Shown: positions 35,987 to 45,377, numbered from the stretch's first letter. The stretch: 64,000 nucleotides of DNA from Candidatus Woesearchaeota archaeon (GCA_018668595.1 JABJCP010000001.1:62001-126000); one strand, 5' to 3'. Notes: a model not told the origin generated them from the sequence alone. Translations and numbers: made by a program.

Positions 35987-36523
35987 ATGAATAGAAAAAA
36001 ATTAAATAGGAAATTTACAGTATTACTTCAATCAATTCCAGCAGATCAAAAAAATGAAATATTGAAAAATATTTATAATAAAGGAATTGCAAATGGTTTA
36101 GATAAAATAGCGAAATATTCAGTTACGCATCCAAATTATTCAGTAGATTCTTTGCAATGCGAAGCATATGAAAAAATAGGAAAAAGACTTATAGATTTTG
36201 CAGGCATAACTAATGGCACAAGATACTTTAGTGAATTAGAGCAAAAAATGTTTAATTTAGGACAAAATGTCTCATTTTTAATGACCAAATTTAATGATGC
36301 AGGTTTATCTCGTACTGAAAATCTTTGGTTAGGTATTTCGCAAGTTTCACAAGATTGTTCTCAATTTTTTTCGCCATCAATTAAACTTCGCAACTTAGAA
36401 CCCATCCAGGATTGTTCTTCTAAAGAATTAGTTTTACTTTTTAATAATTATCAAGCAGGTAAAATAAATGTTTATGAATCAAATTTCGAGTATGGACATG
36501 CGTTTAATGGTAATTATAAATAA
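35987..36523 (+). CDS. Helical protein, unknown
   Basis: 178 residues, no ribosome binding site; an A-rich stretch precedes the ATG. It starts basic ('MNRKKLNRKFTVLLQSIP'), is mostly helical, and has two Cys in 'VSQDCSQFF' and 'IQDCSSKE'. No membrane segment or motif. It is convergent with the yvcK-like gene. Not recognised. Confidence 0.55.
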   Translation: MNRKKLNRKFTVLLQSIPADQKNEILKNIYNKGIANGLDKIAKYSVTHPNYSVDSLQCEAYEKIGKRLIDFAGITNGTRYFSELEQKMFNLGQNVSFLMTKFNDAGLSRTENLWLGISQVSQDCSQFFSPSIKLRNLEPIQDCSSKELVLLFNNYQAGKINVYESNFEYGHAFNGNYK

Positions 36524-36559
36524 TATTTTTTAATTTTTATGTTTATTAAAGTTCATATA

Positions 36560-37507
36560 TTATAACTTTAAAATCTTTTTTGACAACTTCTCAGGATCAT
36601 GTCTCAATATAGATGGATGAGAAATATAATCATCTACAATAAGTTTAGAATAATCCCAAACCTTTGATGATTCATTAAATCTAACAATATGCGCAGTTTC
36701 TTGTCGATAACGATCCAATGTTTCTTTAGGAACTTTATATAATGAATGATCATGAACCAATACATAATCCATTTTAGTTTTAGAGTATTGTTCAATTACA
36801 TCAACAAAATCTTCTGCATTAAAAAAATTTGTTTCGCCATTTTTAGTCATTAAATTACAAACATAAACCTTTTTTGCATTTGTTTTTTTGAGTGCATCTG
36901 AAATTCCTTCTACTAATAAATTAGGAACTACGCTTGTAAATAAATCTCCAGGACCAATCACTACAATATCTGCATATTCAATTGCTTTTATTGCACCATA
37001 GTGTGCTTTTGCAGGATTTGATAGAAATGCTTTTTTTATTCTAAGCTCAGGATTGTGCTTGGGAATATCAATATTTGTTTCTCCAATTATTTTTTGGCCA
37101 TCTTCTAATTCAACACAAAGATGAGAATCATCTAAAGTCACAGGAACAACTTTTCCTCTAATATTCAAGATTTTACTTGCTTCAAGTATCGCATTTTCAT
37201 CTGATCCTGTTACATAATTAAGAGCTGTTAAAAATAAATTTCCAAAACTATGTCCTCCAAGACTCCCATTTCCTTCAAATCTGTGCTCAAATAAATCTTT
37301 CATAAGATCAGTTGATTCAGAAAGTGCAACTAAACATTTTCTTATATCTCCAGGAGGCAATATACCATATTCATTTCGTAAAACTCCAGTACTTCCGCCA
37401 GAATCCATCATAGATACTATTGCAGTAATATCACAATCATATTTTTTTAATCCTCTAAGAAGATTAAATATTCCACTTCCTCCACCTATCACCACTATTT
37501 TTTTCAT
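36560..37507 (-). CDS. yvcK: YvcK/CofD-like gluconeogenesis factor
   Basis: 315 residues. A Rossmann-like start 'MKKIVVIGGGSGIFNLLRGL', then 'SMMDSGGSTGVLR', 'LPPGDIRKCLVAL' and 'GHSFGNLFLTAL' are the YvcK signatures; CofD, its archaeal relative, lacks parts of these. Bacterial YvcK binds UDP-sugars and is needed for growth on gluconeogenic carbon and for wall homeostasis. In this archaeal context the role is unknown. The gene is alone on its strand with no ribosome binding site. A bacterial origin is possible. Confidence 0.88.
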   Translation of the reverse strand: MKKIVVIGGGSGIFNLLRGLKKYDCDITAIVSMMDSGGSTGVLRNEYGILPPGDIRKCLVALSESTDLMKDLFEHRFEGNGSLGGHSFGNLFLTALNYVTGSDENAILEASKILNIRGKVVPVTLDDSHLCVELEDGQKIIGETNIDIPKHNPELRIKKAFLSNPAKAHYGAIKAIEYADIVVIGPGDLFTSVVPNLLVEGISDALKKTNAKKVYVCNLMTKNGETNFFNAEDFVDVIEQYSKTKMDYVLVHDHSLYKVPKETLDRYRQETAHIVRFNESSKVWDYSKLIVDDYISHPSILRHDPEKLSKKILKL

Positions 37508-37645
37508 AATAGAACAAACACAACAAAAAATAATTTTTAAATACTCCTAAAAAAAAAATTGTAGCAGTAAAAATAAATTAATTCTATAACAAACACATAA
37601 ATCATAAGCGAAAATAACCACTCGCAAGTACTCAAAAAGCAAACC

Positions 37646-37654
37646 TTTATATAT
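37646..37654 (+). promoter_or_regulatory. TATA box of 37695
   Basis: TTTATATAT preceded by AAACC, followed by a short leader with 'AGAGGTGAA' 10 nt before the ATG. It shows that genes with ribosome binding sites also use archaeal TATA promoters. Confidence 0.6.
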
Positions 37655-37694
37655 CATTAAAAAAGTAACTACTAATAAGAGGTGAACCTTAATT

Positions 37695-39374
37695 ATGGCC
37701 GAAACAAATTATACTTTAAAAAATGAACGTTATACAAGTTTAACAGACTTGATTAGCTCAGATTCTAAACAAAAACTCCTCTTAGATGATAAAAATGCCA
37801 TTAGAGATCAAATAGGATCTATTTATGCAAAAGAACTAGCAAAAATGGGTGTTAAAGTCTTAAAATACCAACAAAACGGCAAAGATCAAGTAAGATTCTC
37901 CGAAGTACATTATGGACAAGGACACAAATTCTTATCAGATAATAACCTAATGACTATGTTAGATGCATATTATCAACTTCAAGATACAAAATCAAGTTAT
38001 GAAGAAGTTAAATCTGCAAAAAGCAAGTTGTTCAATAAAATTTCACCAGAACTCGAAGAAGTAATTCGAACAACAATTAATTCTCCGAAATATGGATTGA
38101 ATCGAAGCGAAGAACTTAAAGCTTACAAAAAAGCTCAAAGAGAAGCATATCAAGCAAAAGCTGAAATTGAAATTTTATCAAAACCAAAAGCAGACTACAC
38201 TAGTGCTTGTTTAGTTGATCCTTACAAAGCTAGAGAAATTGCTCAAGAATGGATGGACCAAAAAAAAATAGATCTAGCAGAAACATTAATTGAACAAACT
38301 GAAGCTGAATTCAAAACACTTCTTGAAAAAGACAGCAAAAAGGCAATTGCGTTTGGTGCAACCTACTTACCCGAAGGATTATTTTCTATTGCAAGAAATC
38401 ATCATGTAGATATTAGTAAAATAGTTAGTGCTATAAGTACAAAAGTAAAGGATCACAAGTATGGAAAATTTAGAAAAAACAGATTGGAAAAAATACTTAC
38501 AGATTTAGTTTCTGATGAAACATATGAAACAGCTATTGAAACAGAAAAATTTGATGCAAGATTTTTAATTGCAAGATACAAAGCAGCTAAATTACTCGGA
38601 CTTGATAAAAAAACATTAACAATAATGAAAAGTGAAGCAGAGTATGAAACAATGCTGACTGATTTCAGAACTAAACTTATCACCAGTCCTTATGATGCAT
38701 TAGAACTTGCTAAACAAAATCTTGGAAAAAGAGAAACAAAATTGGCAAAAAATAAAGTTGCTAAAGTAGAACACGAATATAAAAAAGCTTTAATGAATAA
38801 AGATCTAAGTAAAGCAGTTGATGTTTGTTCTAAATATCTTCCTGATTCAATGTTTGAATTAGCAATAACAAAAGATAGAGATCTTTGCGAATTAATTACG
38901 CAAGTTGTTCATAAAACTCGAGGGAGCGGACAGATTAAACGCGATAGAATCAAGAGATTACTTACTGATTTTGCTAGCGATACAAACTTACAACTTTATG
39001 AAATTAAAGGCCAAGTTAATGAAAATTATTTCAATGCTAGAATTAAAGTATCAGAAATTTTAGGTCTTGGAAAAAGTAAACTTTCATTAGAAAATTATCG
39101 TCTAAGACAATTTCAAGAAGAATCTCAAGCAGAAATTAGTAGAGTTCAACAAGAATTAAAATTAGAAGCAGAAGTTGCAGAAAATGAAGCATGGAAACAT
39201 GTGGAAACATTAGACGATCTTAATGATCTAGATGTTGATGAAACAATTGATGCTGATTGGGATGAATTAGCTAATTGGGATGATTGCAGCATCAATTTAA
39301 AACCAAAAGAAGGTTTGTTAAAAAGAATTGCTAACAAAATTAGCAGTCCTAAAATTGCATTGCAATTTAAATAA
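37695..39374 (+). CDS. Large unknown protein with internal repeat, paralog of 34270
   Basis: 559 residues. The N-terminal domain is shared with 34270 ('GVKVLKYQQNGKDQVRF', then 'GQGHKFLS'). Two tandem helical modules follow (about 170-315 and 320-470); compare 'FGATYLPEGLFSIARN' with 'VCSKYLPDSMFELAIT' and 'RKNRLEKILTDLVSDE' with 'KRDRIKRLLTDFASDT'. A coiled coil and an acidic 'DDLNDLDVDETIDADWDELA' come next. The end 'KEGLLKRIANKISSPK' carries the tail motif seen at 4762 and 12706. Soluble; function unknown. Confidence 0.7.
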   Translation: MAETNYTLKNERYTSLTDLISSDSKQKLLLDDKNAIRDQIGSIYAKELAKMGVKVLKYQQNGKDQVRFSEVHYGQGHKFLSDNNLMTMLDAYYQLQDTKSSYEEVKSAKSKLFNKISPELEEVIRTTINSPKYGLNRSEELKAYKKAQREAYQAKAEIEILSKPKADYTSACLVDPYKAREIAQEWMDQKKIDLAETLIEQTEAEFKTLLEKDSKKAIAFGATYLPEGLFSIARNHHVDISKIVSAISTKVKDHKYGKFRKNRLEKILTDLVSDETYETAIETEKFDARFLIARYKAAKLLGLDKKTLTIMKSEAEYETMLTDFRTKLITSPYDALELAKQNLGKRETKLAKNKVAKVEHEYKKALMNKDLSKAVDVCSKYLPDSMFELAITKDRDLCELITQVVHKTRGSGQIKRDRIKRLLTDFASDTNLQLYEIKGQVNENYFNARIKVSEILGLGKSKLSLENYRLRQFQEESQAEISRVQQELKLEAEVAENEAWKHVETLDDLNDLDVDETIDADWDELANWDDCSINLKPKEGLLKRIANKISSPKIALQFK

Positions 39375-39530
39375 GTCTTAATTTTTTTATTTTAATGATT
39401 TTTTTATTTCTTAATATGAATTCTAACACTAAATATGAGTAATTAAAAAAGTAATTAAAATTTGTAAGAATTAACTGAACTTAAATCACATCAAATAAAA
39501 ACAAATCAAATAAACATAAATCAAATAACA

Positions 39531-39959
39531 TTAAATCAAATTATTACAATTATTTCTAAGAGATCGCATTGCTGCGACTTTTACATCAATCGATGCAGTA
39601 TAAATATCTTCCATAGAATTAAAACAATCAAGTTCTTGTTCAATATATGCTGAATGCATTAAAAGAAATAGATTAATTTTTGATGATCCTTTATCAGACA
39701 ATTCTTGATAAAGAGTTTCGCAAGTATAATCTGAATCAAATTGGCTTCTTCGATTAATCAATTCTCTAAATGCAGTATAATCAGGCCTATCTACTAAATA
39801 ATTGACAACTTGATCATGAGACATATTCTTGATATTTATATTGCTTTTAAACTTTTTAAGAACATCAGGCTCTGTATGTGTCAAATCATCACAAATTTCA
39901 TCAATACTTTTACCTTTATACCTAGATCTAAATTCAGAAAATATGATTAAATCCCCCAT
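39531..39959 (-). CDS. Small unknown protein
   Basis: 142 residues, acidic, helical, with three Cys and no known motif ('MGDLIIFSEFRSRYKGKSID'). A TATA-like ATTTATAAATGA lies about 26 nt upstream of the ATG on the minus strand, indicating a leaderless transcript. Isolated between 37695 (convergent) and the VTT gene. Confidence 0.6.
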   Translation of the reverse strand: MGDLIIFSEFRSRYKGKSIDEICDDLTHTEPDVLKKFKSNINIKNMSHDQVVNYLVDRPDYTAFRELINRRSQFDSDYTCETLYQELSDKGSSKINLFLLMHSAYIEQELDCFNSMEDIYTASIDVKVAAMRSLRNNCNNLI

Positions 39960-40054
39960 ATACTAGAAAACCACCCTCTCATTTATAAATTTTATTATAA
40001 AGAAGTTATAAAAAACAATATAAACAAGTCTAACCAAGTATAAACAACAAAAAA

Positions 40055-40771
40055 TTAAGTTAATTTACCTGTTAAACTTAGCACAATATTCTCTATTTTA
40101 TGTCGTAAACAGTAAATTAAAACAGACAAAATTAACAAAACAACCAATATAATGCCTGAAATAATAGGGTTAAACACAGCCATTCCTGCACCAACCAATG
40201 TTGCTATGAAAAATCCAGGGAATCTTCCTATAGCAGAAACAATTATCAAATCTCGTATTCTTAAATTAGTCAAACCTGCCACAAAACATACTAAATCATC
40301 AGGTAACATAGGCAATAAAAAAATTAAAAAAAATACAAACAATCCTTTTCCTTCTAAATATTTATCAAATTTTTTTAGTGATTTTTTATTGACAAAAAGT
40401 TCCACAAAATATCGCCCATAACGCCTAGAAAAAATAAACGCCAATGCAGAACCTATTATTAATCCTATCATTGAATAAATAATGCCAAATACTCCGAACA
40501 AATAACCGCCTCCGAATGCAACTATTTGACCAGGTATTGGTGCAAAAAAAACTTGAATAATAACTAATAATATAAAAACTAGAGGAGCTAATATTCCAAA
40601 ATTAGACAAGTATAATCTGATTGAATCAGAACTTGAAAAAATATATACGACTGGTTTCCAAAATAAAATTCCCAAAACTATTAGAACAAATAAAATAACA
40701 ATAAATTCAATAATTCTAGGATTTAAATGTTTCTTATTATTCAAATAAATCATTAATTGTTTAAAAATCAT
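40055..40771 (-). CDS. VTT-domain (TVP38/TMEM64, DedA-like) membrane protein
   Basis: 238 residues with about six membrane helices. The VTT core is clear: 'FFAPIPGQIVAFGGGYLFG' (re-entrant loop 1) and 'LLPMLPDDLVCFVAGLTNL' (loop 2, with the conserved P-x-x-P-D-D pattern). The family is thought to move lipids across membranes. The ribosome binding site is GGGAGGGA. It lies 33 nt downstream of the nuclease gene at 40804 and may be cotranscribed with it. Confidence 0.88.
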   Translation of the reverse strand: MIFKQLMIYLNNKKHLNPRIIEFIVILFVLIVLGILFWKPVVYIFSSSDSIRLYLSNFGILAPLVFILLVIIQVFFAPIPGQIVAFGGGYLFGVFGIIYSMIGLIIGSALAFIFSRRYGRYFVELFVNKKSLKKFDKYLEGKGLFVFFLIFLLPMLPDDLVCFVAGLTNLRIRDLIIVSAIGRFPGFFIATLVGAGMAVFNPIISGIILVVLLILSVLIYCLRHKIENIVLSLTGKLT

Positions 40772-40803
40772 TAAGTCCCTCCCAAAAAAAACAAAGATAA
40801 ATT

Positions 40804-41760
40804 TTATTCCAAAAACACATTCCCAAAATCTTTGTGATAAATACTATCATCTTCTGTATTTGCACCCTCAACTAATGTTTTTATTTGAGTAATACGCGCA
40901 TCTGTTTGATCTGCATAAAATACTGCTAATGCCTCGGGAAAACTAGGAGTTTTACTGCTTCCATATTCACCCATATGAGTAAGTAGCATATGAATTAATT
41001 TAAGTCTAAGATCTTCAGGAGTTTCTATCTTATCCATTGAACGTTCAAGCATATCTATTCCAATTGTTACATGACCAACTAACATTCCTCTTTTTGATGG
41101 TCGAATATTTGTGGTAACTTCAAATTCGTCAAGCTTTCCAATATCATGAATCATTGCTCCTGCAATCATCAAATCTCTATTTAATGTTGGATGCACTTTA
41201 TGAATTCCATCAATTATTTTTACAACAGAAAGTGTGTGTTCCAAAAGTCCGCCAATCCATCCGTGATGAATATACATTGCTGCAGGAGAAATTTTAAACC
41301 TCTCTGCAAATTCAGAATTCTTAAAAAAATGTTCAAGTACTTTTTTAATTTCAGAATCAGTAACACTATCAAGATATTGCATTAATGCAACCCACATTTG
41401 TTCAATATCATATTTTGTTTTTCTAACAAAATCTGAAACATCATATTCGCCAGGACTAAGAATTTTTATTGTGTGTTGATCATTTGCTGCAATTTCTAAA
41501 ACATCACGCCACTCTGAAACTCTTCCTTGAATTAAAACAACATCATTTTTGTTTATAGACTCATAAATTATTTTTACTGCGTCTTCATTTTGTGATCCCC
41601 AAAACTTATACATTATTTCTTTAGTAGAATCTCCAAGTCGAAGTTCGAATTTATACCCATTTTTGTATGGTTCTACTGGTTTTTTAAATTTTACAACAAA
41701 TATATCATTAATTATATCATCTTTTTTTAGATCTTGAATAAATTGATTTTTTCGAATCAT
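40804..41760 (-). CDS. YhaM-like 3'-5' exoribonuclease (OB fold plus HD)
   Basis: 318 residues. Residues 1-95 form an OB-type nucleic-acid-binding domain, and 150-300 an HD domain: 'HHGWIGGLLEHT', 'IHDIGKL' (HD pair), 'HVTIGIDML', 'LLTHMGEYG' and 'FYADQTDARI' give the metal ligands. Bacterial YhaM (Cbf1) trims RNA 3' ends; archaeal members occur sporadically. The ribosome binding site is GGGGGTAATT. It is divergent from the second sigma gene, whose ATG is 120 nt away. Confidence 0.87.
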   Translation of the reverse strand: MIRKNQFIQDLKKDDIINDIFVVKFKKPVEPYKNGYKFELRLGDSTKEIMYKFWGSQNEDAVKIIYESINKNDVVLIQGRVSEWRDVLEIAANDQHTIKILSPGEYDVSDFVRKTKYDIEQMWVALMQYLDSVTDSEIKKVLEHFFKNSEFAERFKISPAAMYIHHGWIGGLLEHTLSVVKIIDGIHKVHPTLNRDLMIAGAMIHDIGKLDEFEVTTNIRPSKRGMLVGHVTIGIDMLERSMDKIETPEDLRLKLIHMLLTHMGEYGSSKTPSFPEALAVFYADQTDARITQIKTLVEGANTEDDSIYHKDFGNVFLE

Positions 41761-41847
41761 AACAATTACCCCCTATAAAAATATCATTAAAACAAATTCA
41801 TTAAATTCTAAATATTATTTAAGATTTACTCAATATATCACGTAAAG

Positions 41848-41856
41848 TTTATATAT
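41848..41856 (+). promoter_or_regulatory. TATA box of the second sigma gene
   Basis: TTTATATAT preceded by GTAAAG (BRE-like), centred 28 nt before the ATG at 41880. As with the first sigma gene, the layout predicts a leaderless archaeal transcript. Confidence 0.7.
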
Positions 41857-41879
41857 TCTATCCTCTGTAGCTTACTTAT

Positions 41880-43466
41880 ATGGGGGAACAAAATTCAGTT
41901 ATTGAACTAGATTCTATGAGAAAGAAAAAAAGAAAAAAAAGCATAAATAGAGACAATTATTCAATCAGAAATAATTCTGCAGAACAATTATACTTTGATT
42001 ATATTTCTACAACTAAACTTTTAAAGGGATTAGAGGAAGAACAAGAAATTTGCGGAAATTTAGAACATGCATTTAAAAATTTACTTTACTCAGTTTGCGA
42101 TTATGAAAGATTATATTCTGAAAATTATAAAACAGGAGTTGCAATTTTAAAAAGTGAAATTATGCACACAATGTACGATAAAGATATGATTAAATTAGAA
42201 AAAAAAGGCATTAACGGATTAAGTAAAAAACATATTTATAGAGTAGTATCTGAGCTAGAAAAAAAACTATATGAATTAGATAAAAATAATGAATGTAAAG
42301 ACAATAATAAAGACTGTACTGTGGAAAATAATAAAACATATGAAACTGAGAAAAACCAAATATATAACCAAATATTTATTCATACCTTTTTCATGCAACC
42401 CTATCTTGAAAATCCTAATCCTAAAAATAATTCAAAAAAAAATAAAAAAATAAACTCTGACAAAAATTCTAAAAACCAATCTAAAAAACAAAAAGATGAA
42501 AATCCTGGCCATCAAAAAAATAAGTCTTTGCGTGAATGTATTAAAGACTCTGCAAAGCAACTTATTCCTGAAATCGATGTTGCCATTGTAGACTATACAA
42601 ATAGAATGATTAAATCCAAAGGAATTCCTGATCAACAAAAAAATATTTATCTATATGAATCAAAAATAGAAGAATTAGTACAAACTAAAAAAAATATAAA
42701 AAAAAATATTTCTATAGGTGAACGATCTGTTAATCGTTTAGTAGAAGGTAATCTTAGATTAGTTCTTAATGTTGCAAAAAAATATGCGAATAAAGGGATG
42801 GAATTTGGAGATTTAATTCAAGAAGGAAATATTGGATTAATCAAAGCAGCTTATAGATTCGACTATAGAAAAGAGTATAAATTTTCAACATATGCTACTT
42901 GGTGGATTAGACAAGCAATAACAAGAAGTATGTCTGATCAAACTAAAATCGTGCATGTTCCAGCAACTGCTGCAGATGTTGTTAGCAAGTATATTCGAAC
43001 TAAGTTTTCTATGGCGGCAAAATTAGGTTATATTCCAAAATTAGAAGAAGTTGCTGAAAAAATTGGAGAAACTCCTGAAACAATAAATAGGTTTAAACTT
43101 GCATTAAGAGATCCTATTTATTTAAATCAACCAGTCGGTGGAGAAGACGGAGCAACTGATTTAATTGAATTATTTGAAGATATAAATAGTGCGAAACCCA
43201 CTGAAGAGTTTGGTAAAAAAGAAATTAATAAAGCAATACGTAAACACCTAGAAGAAGTTGGTGATTTAAGAGATATTTGTGTGATACTCATGAGATTTGG
43301 GTTACTGCCTGGAAGAAATTATGGAGTTGAAGCCACTCTTCAAGAAATTGGAGATATGTTTGGAGTTACTCGAGAGATGATTCGTCAAGTAGAAGCGAAA
43401 GTATTAAGAAAACTTAAAAATCCAATAAGAAAAGAAGTTTTGAAAAAGTTATACAACGAAGATTAA
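41880..43466 (+). CDS. Bacterial-type sigma-70 factor (well conserved)
   Basis: 528 residues. Region 2 (about 285-355) is close to bacterial primary sigmas: 'GNLRLVLNVAKKYANKGMEF', core-binding 'GDLIQEGNIGLIKAAYRFDY', and the melting/-10 segment 'FSTYATWWIRQAITRSM' with both Trp kept. Region 3 is 'LGYIPKLEEVAEKIGETPET'; region 4.2 is 'TLQEIGDMFGVTREMIRQVE' (about 492-511). A weak region 1.2 ('YFDYISTTKLLKGLEEEQEI') precedes a Lys/Asn-rich non-conserved segment (about 130-220). An HD hydrolase gene follows 9 nt later. The partner polymerase is unknown. Confidence 0.95.
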   Translation: MGEQNSVIELDSMRKKKRKKSINRDNYSIRNNSAEQLYFDYISTTKLLKGLEEEQEICGNLEHAFKNLLYSVCDYERLYSENYKTGVAILKSEIMHTMYDKDMIKLEKKGINGLSKKHIYRVVSELEKKLYELDKNNECKDNNKDCTVENNKTYETEKNQIYNQIFIHTFFMQPYLENPNPKNNSKKNKKINSDKNSKNQSKKQKDENPGHQKNKSLRECIKDSAKQLIPEIDVAIVDYTNRMIKSKGIPDQQKNIYLYESKIEELVQTKKNIKKNISIGERSVNRLVEGNLRLVLNVAKKYANKGMEFGDLIQEGNIGLIKAAYRFDYRKEYKFSTYATWWIRQAITRSMSDQTKIVHVPATAADVVSKYIRTKFSMAAKLGYIPKLEEVAEKIGETPETINRFKLALRDPIYLNQPVGGEDGATDLIELFEDINSAKPTEEFGKKEINKAIRKHLEEVGDLRDICVILMRFGLLPGRNYGVEATLQEIGDMFGVTREMIRQVEAKVLRKLKNPIRKEVLKKLYNED

Positions 43467-43475
43467 ATTATTAAA

Positions 43476-44039
43476 ATGAATCCACTACACTTAATAAAAA
43501 AATATTACTCGCAAGGATCAAAATCATTTCATTTTTTGGTAGAGCATAGTAGACTTGTCACAGAAGAATCATTAGCTATTGCAAAAAGATTTCAAAAAAA
43601 AAATCCAGATCTAAAACTAAATCTTAATTTAAAGTTCATCAAAGAAGCTGCAATGCTTCATGATATTGGAATTTTTAAAGTGAATGATCCTGAAATTTGT
43701 TGCACGGGCACTGATCCTTACATAATGCACGGAGTTCGAGGTAGAGAAATTTTAGAAAAAGAAAAATTACCAAAACATGCGCTTGTTTGTGAACGTCATC
43801 TCAGTTGTGGAATTACAAAAGAAGAGATAATTAACAAAAACCTCCCCTTACCTCCTAGAGATATGAGTCCTATTAATATTGAAGAACAAATAATCTCTTA
43901 TGCAGACAAATTCTTTTCAAAGTTTTTTGGAAAATTACATGAAAAAAAATCAATCGATGAAATAAGAACTGACTTAAAACGATTCGCACCTCACCATATT
44001 AAGCAGTTTGAGAAATGGGTTGACATGTTTGGAGAATAG
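43476..44039 (+). CDS. HD-domain phosphohydrolase
   Basis: 187 residues. The HD fold is clear: 'EHSRLVTEESLAIAKRF' (first His), 'AAMLHDIGIFKV' (HD), 'MHGVRGREIL', 'ALVCERHLSCG' and 'YADKFFSK' (last Asp). Substrates in the family range from nucleotides to (p)ppGpp and cyclic nucleotides; none can be assigned. It starts 9 nt after the sigma gene, so cotranscription is likely, and it may tune or respond to the same condition. Two Cys in 'PEICCTGTDP' are unusual. Confidence 0.85.
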   Translation: MNPLHLIKKYYSQGSKSFHFLVEHSRLVTEESLAIAKRFQKKNPDLKLNLNLKFIKEAAMLHDIGIFKVNDPEICCTGTDPYIMHGVRGREILEKEKLPKHALVCERHLSCGITKEEIINKNLPLPPRDMSPINIEEQIISYADKFFSKFFGKLHEKKSIDEIRTDLKRFAPHHIKQFEKWVDMFGE

Positions 44040-44144
44040 TTCAGAGAGAAAATATACAAAACAAACACTCAACAAACATATAAACACTCTAAAAAACCCT
44101 CAAAAACAAAAATTTATAAATACTAATTCTCTTTTACCCTCGAT

Positions 44145-45377
44145 ATGAACATAAAAAAGCTAAGAAATGATTTTCCCCTACTATCGGAGGAAAATCAAAA
44201 AAATAGAAAAAGTAAAAAAAATATGCCAATCTATTTTGATAATGCTTGCATGAGCTTAAAGCCTATTCAAGTGGTTGAAGCTATGAATCAATATTATACA
44301 GAATTTCCTGGTTGCGCAGGTAGAAGTGCACATAGCATCAGTACAAAAGTAAATGATGAAGTTTACAATGCAAGAAATACAATCAAGAAATTTATTAATG
44401 CTAAAAGAACAGAAGAAATTATTTTTACAAGAAATACTACTGAAGCTATTAATTTAGTTGCAAATTCTATCAATTTCAAAAAAGGGGATGTTGTGATTCA
44501 AACTGATAAAGAACATAATTCTAATTTGGTGCCTTGGTTAATTAAACAAAAAAATATTGGAATCAAAAGAGAATTTATTAATTCTAATTCAGATAATACA
44601 TTTAACTTAGACGAGTTTGAAGAAAAATTAGCAAAATTAAATAACAAAGTCAAACTTGTTGCCATGGGACACACGTCTAATCTCGACGGGACTACAATTC
44701 CTGCAGATAAAATTATTAAAATTGCTCACAAACAGGGAGCTCTTGTTTTACTTGATGCTGCTCAGAGCGCACCACATCATGAACTTAATGTCAAGCGTCT
44801 TGATGCTGATTTTGTTGCATTTTCTGGCCATAAAATGTTAGGTCCTTCAGGCATTGGAGCATTATATGGAAAAAAAGAACAATTAGAAAAACTCAACACA
44901 TTTATTGTTGGCGGAGACACAGTGAGTGAAACAACTCAAAATTCATTCAAACTAGAAGGTTTACCTAATAAATTTGAAGCAGGTCTTCAAGATTATGCAG
45001 GAATTATTGGTTTTGGTGCTGCGTGCAAATATCTTAATAAAGTGGGAATTAAAAATATTGCAAAACAAGAATTCAAATTAAACTCACTTATGACAGAAGA
45101 ATTATTAGAATTTTCAAAACTAAATCTTATTGGGCCAAAAGATCCTAAACTTAGAGGAGGAATATTTAATTTTATGGTAGATGAAATTGATCCTCATCAA
45201 ATTGCAATCATGCTTGATCAATCTAAAAATATTATGATCAGAAGCGGAGCTCATTGTAACCATAGTTGGTTCAACGCCCACAAATTAAAAGGTAGTGCGC
45301 GTGCCAGCACTTATTTCTATAATACTGAAGAAGAAGTTGAGACTTTCGTAGAAACTTTGAAAAAGATTGTGTTTTGA
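44145..45377 (+). CDS. Cysteine desulfurase-like PLP enzyme (SufS/NifS class V)
   Basis: 410 residues. 'IYFDNACMSLKP' start, 'HNSNLVPWL' and the PLP lysine K230 in 'FSGHKMLGPSG' are typical. The catalytic Cys is C371 in 'RSGAHCNHSWF'. It would release sulfur from cysteine for Fe-S clusters or thiolation, or act on selenocysteine. Length is normal. TATA 'ATTTATAAATA' about 28 nt before the ATG indicates a leaderless message. No SufE/SufU or SufBCD gene is adjacent. Confidence 0.92.
   Translation: MNIKKLRNDFPLLSEENQKNRKSKKNMPIYFDNACMSLKPIQVVEAMNQYYTEFPGCAGRSAHSISTKVNDEVYNARNTIKKFINAKRTEEIIFTRNTTEAINLVANSINFKKGDVVIQTDKEHNSNLVPWLIKQKNIGIKREFINSNSDNTFNLDEFEEKLAKLNNKVKLVAMGHTSNLDGTTIPADKIIKIAHKQGALVLLDAAQSAPHHELNVKRLDADFVAFSGHKMLGPSGIGALYGKKEQLEKLNTFIVGGDTVSETTQNSFKLEGLPNKFEAGLQDYAGIIGFGAACKYLNKVGIKNIAKQEFKLNSLMTEELLEFSKLNLIGPKDPKLRGGIFNFMVDEIDPHQIAIMLDQSKNIMIRSGAHCNHSWFNAHKLKGSARASTYFYNTEEEVETFVETLKKIVF

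Noticed and set aside
17200-43466. Possibility that the window is bacterial or a chimeric assembly because of two sigma factors and YvcK
   Set aside because: Archaeal stalk proteins, RtcA, TrmB and AbrB-PhoU genes and TATA-type promoters flank them on both sides, and base composition does not change visibly at the borders. Read-level data would be needed for full certainty.
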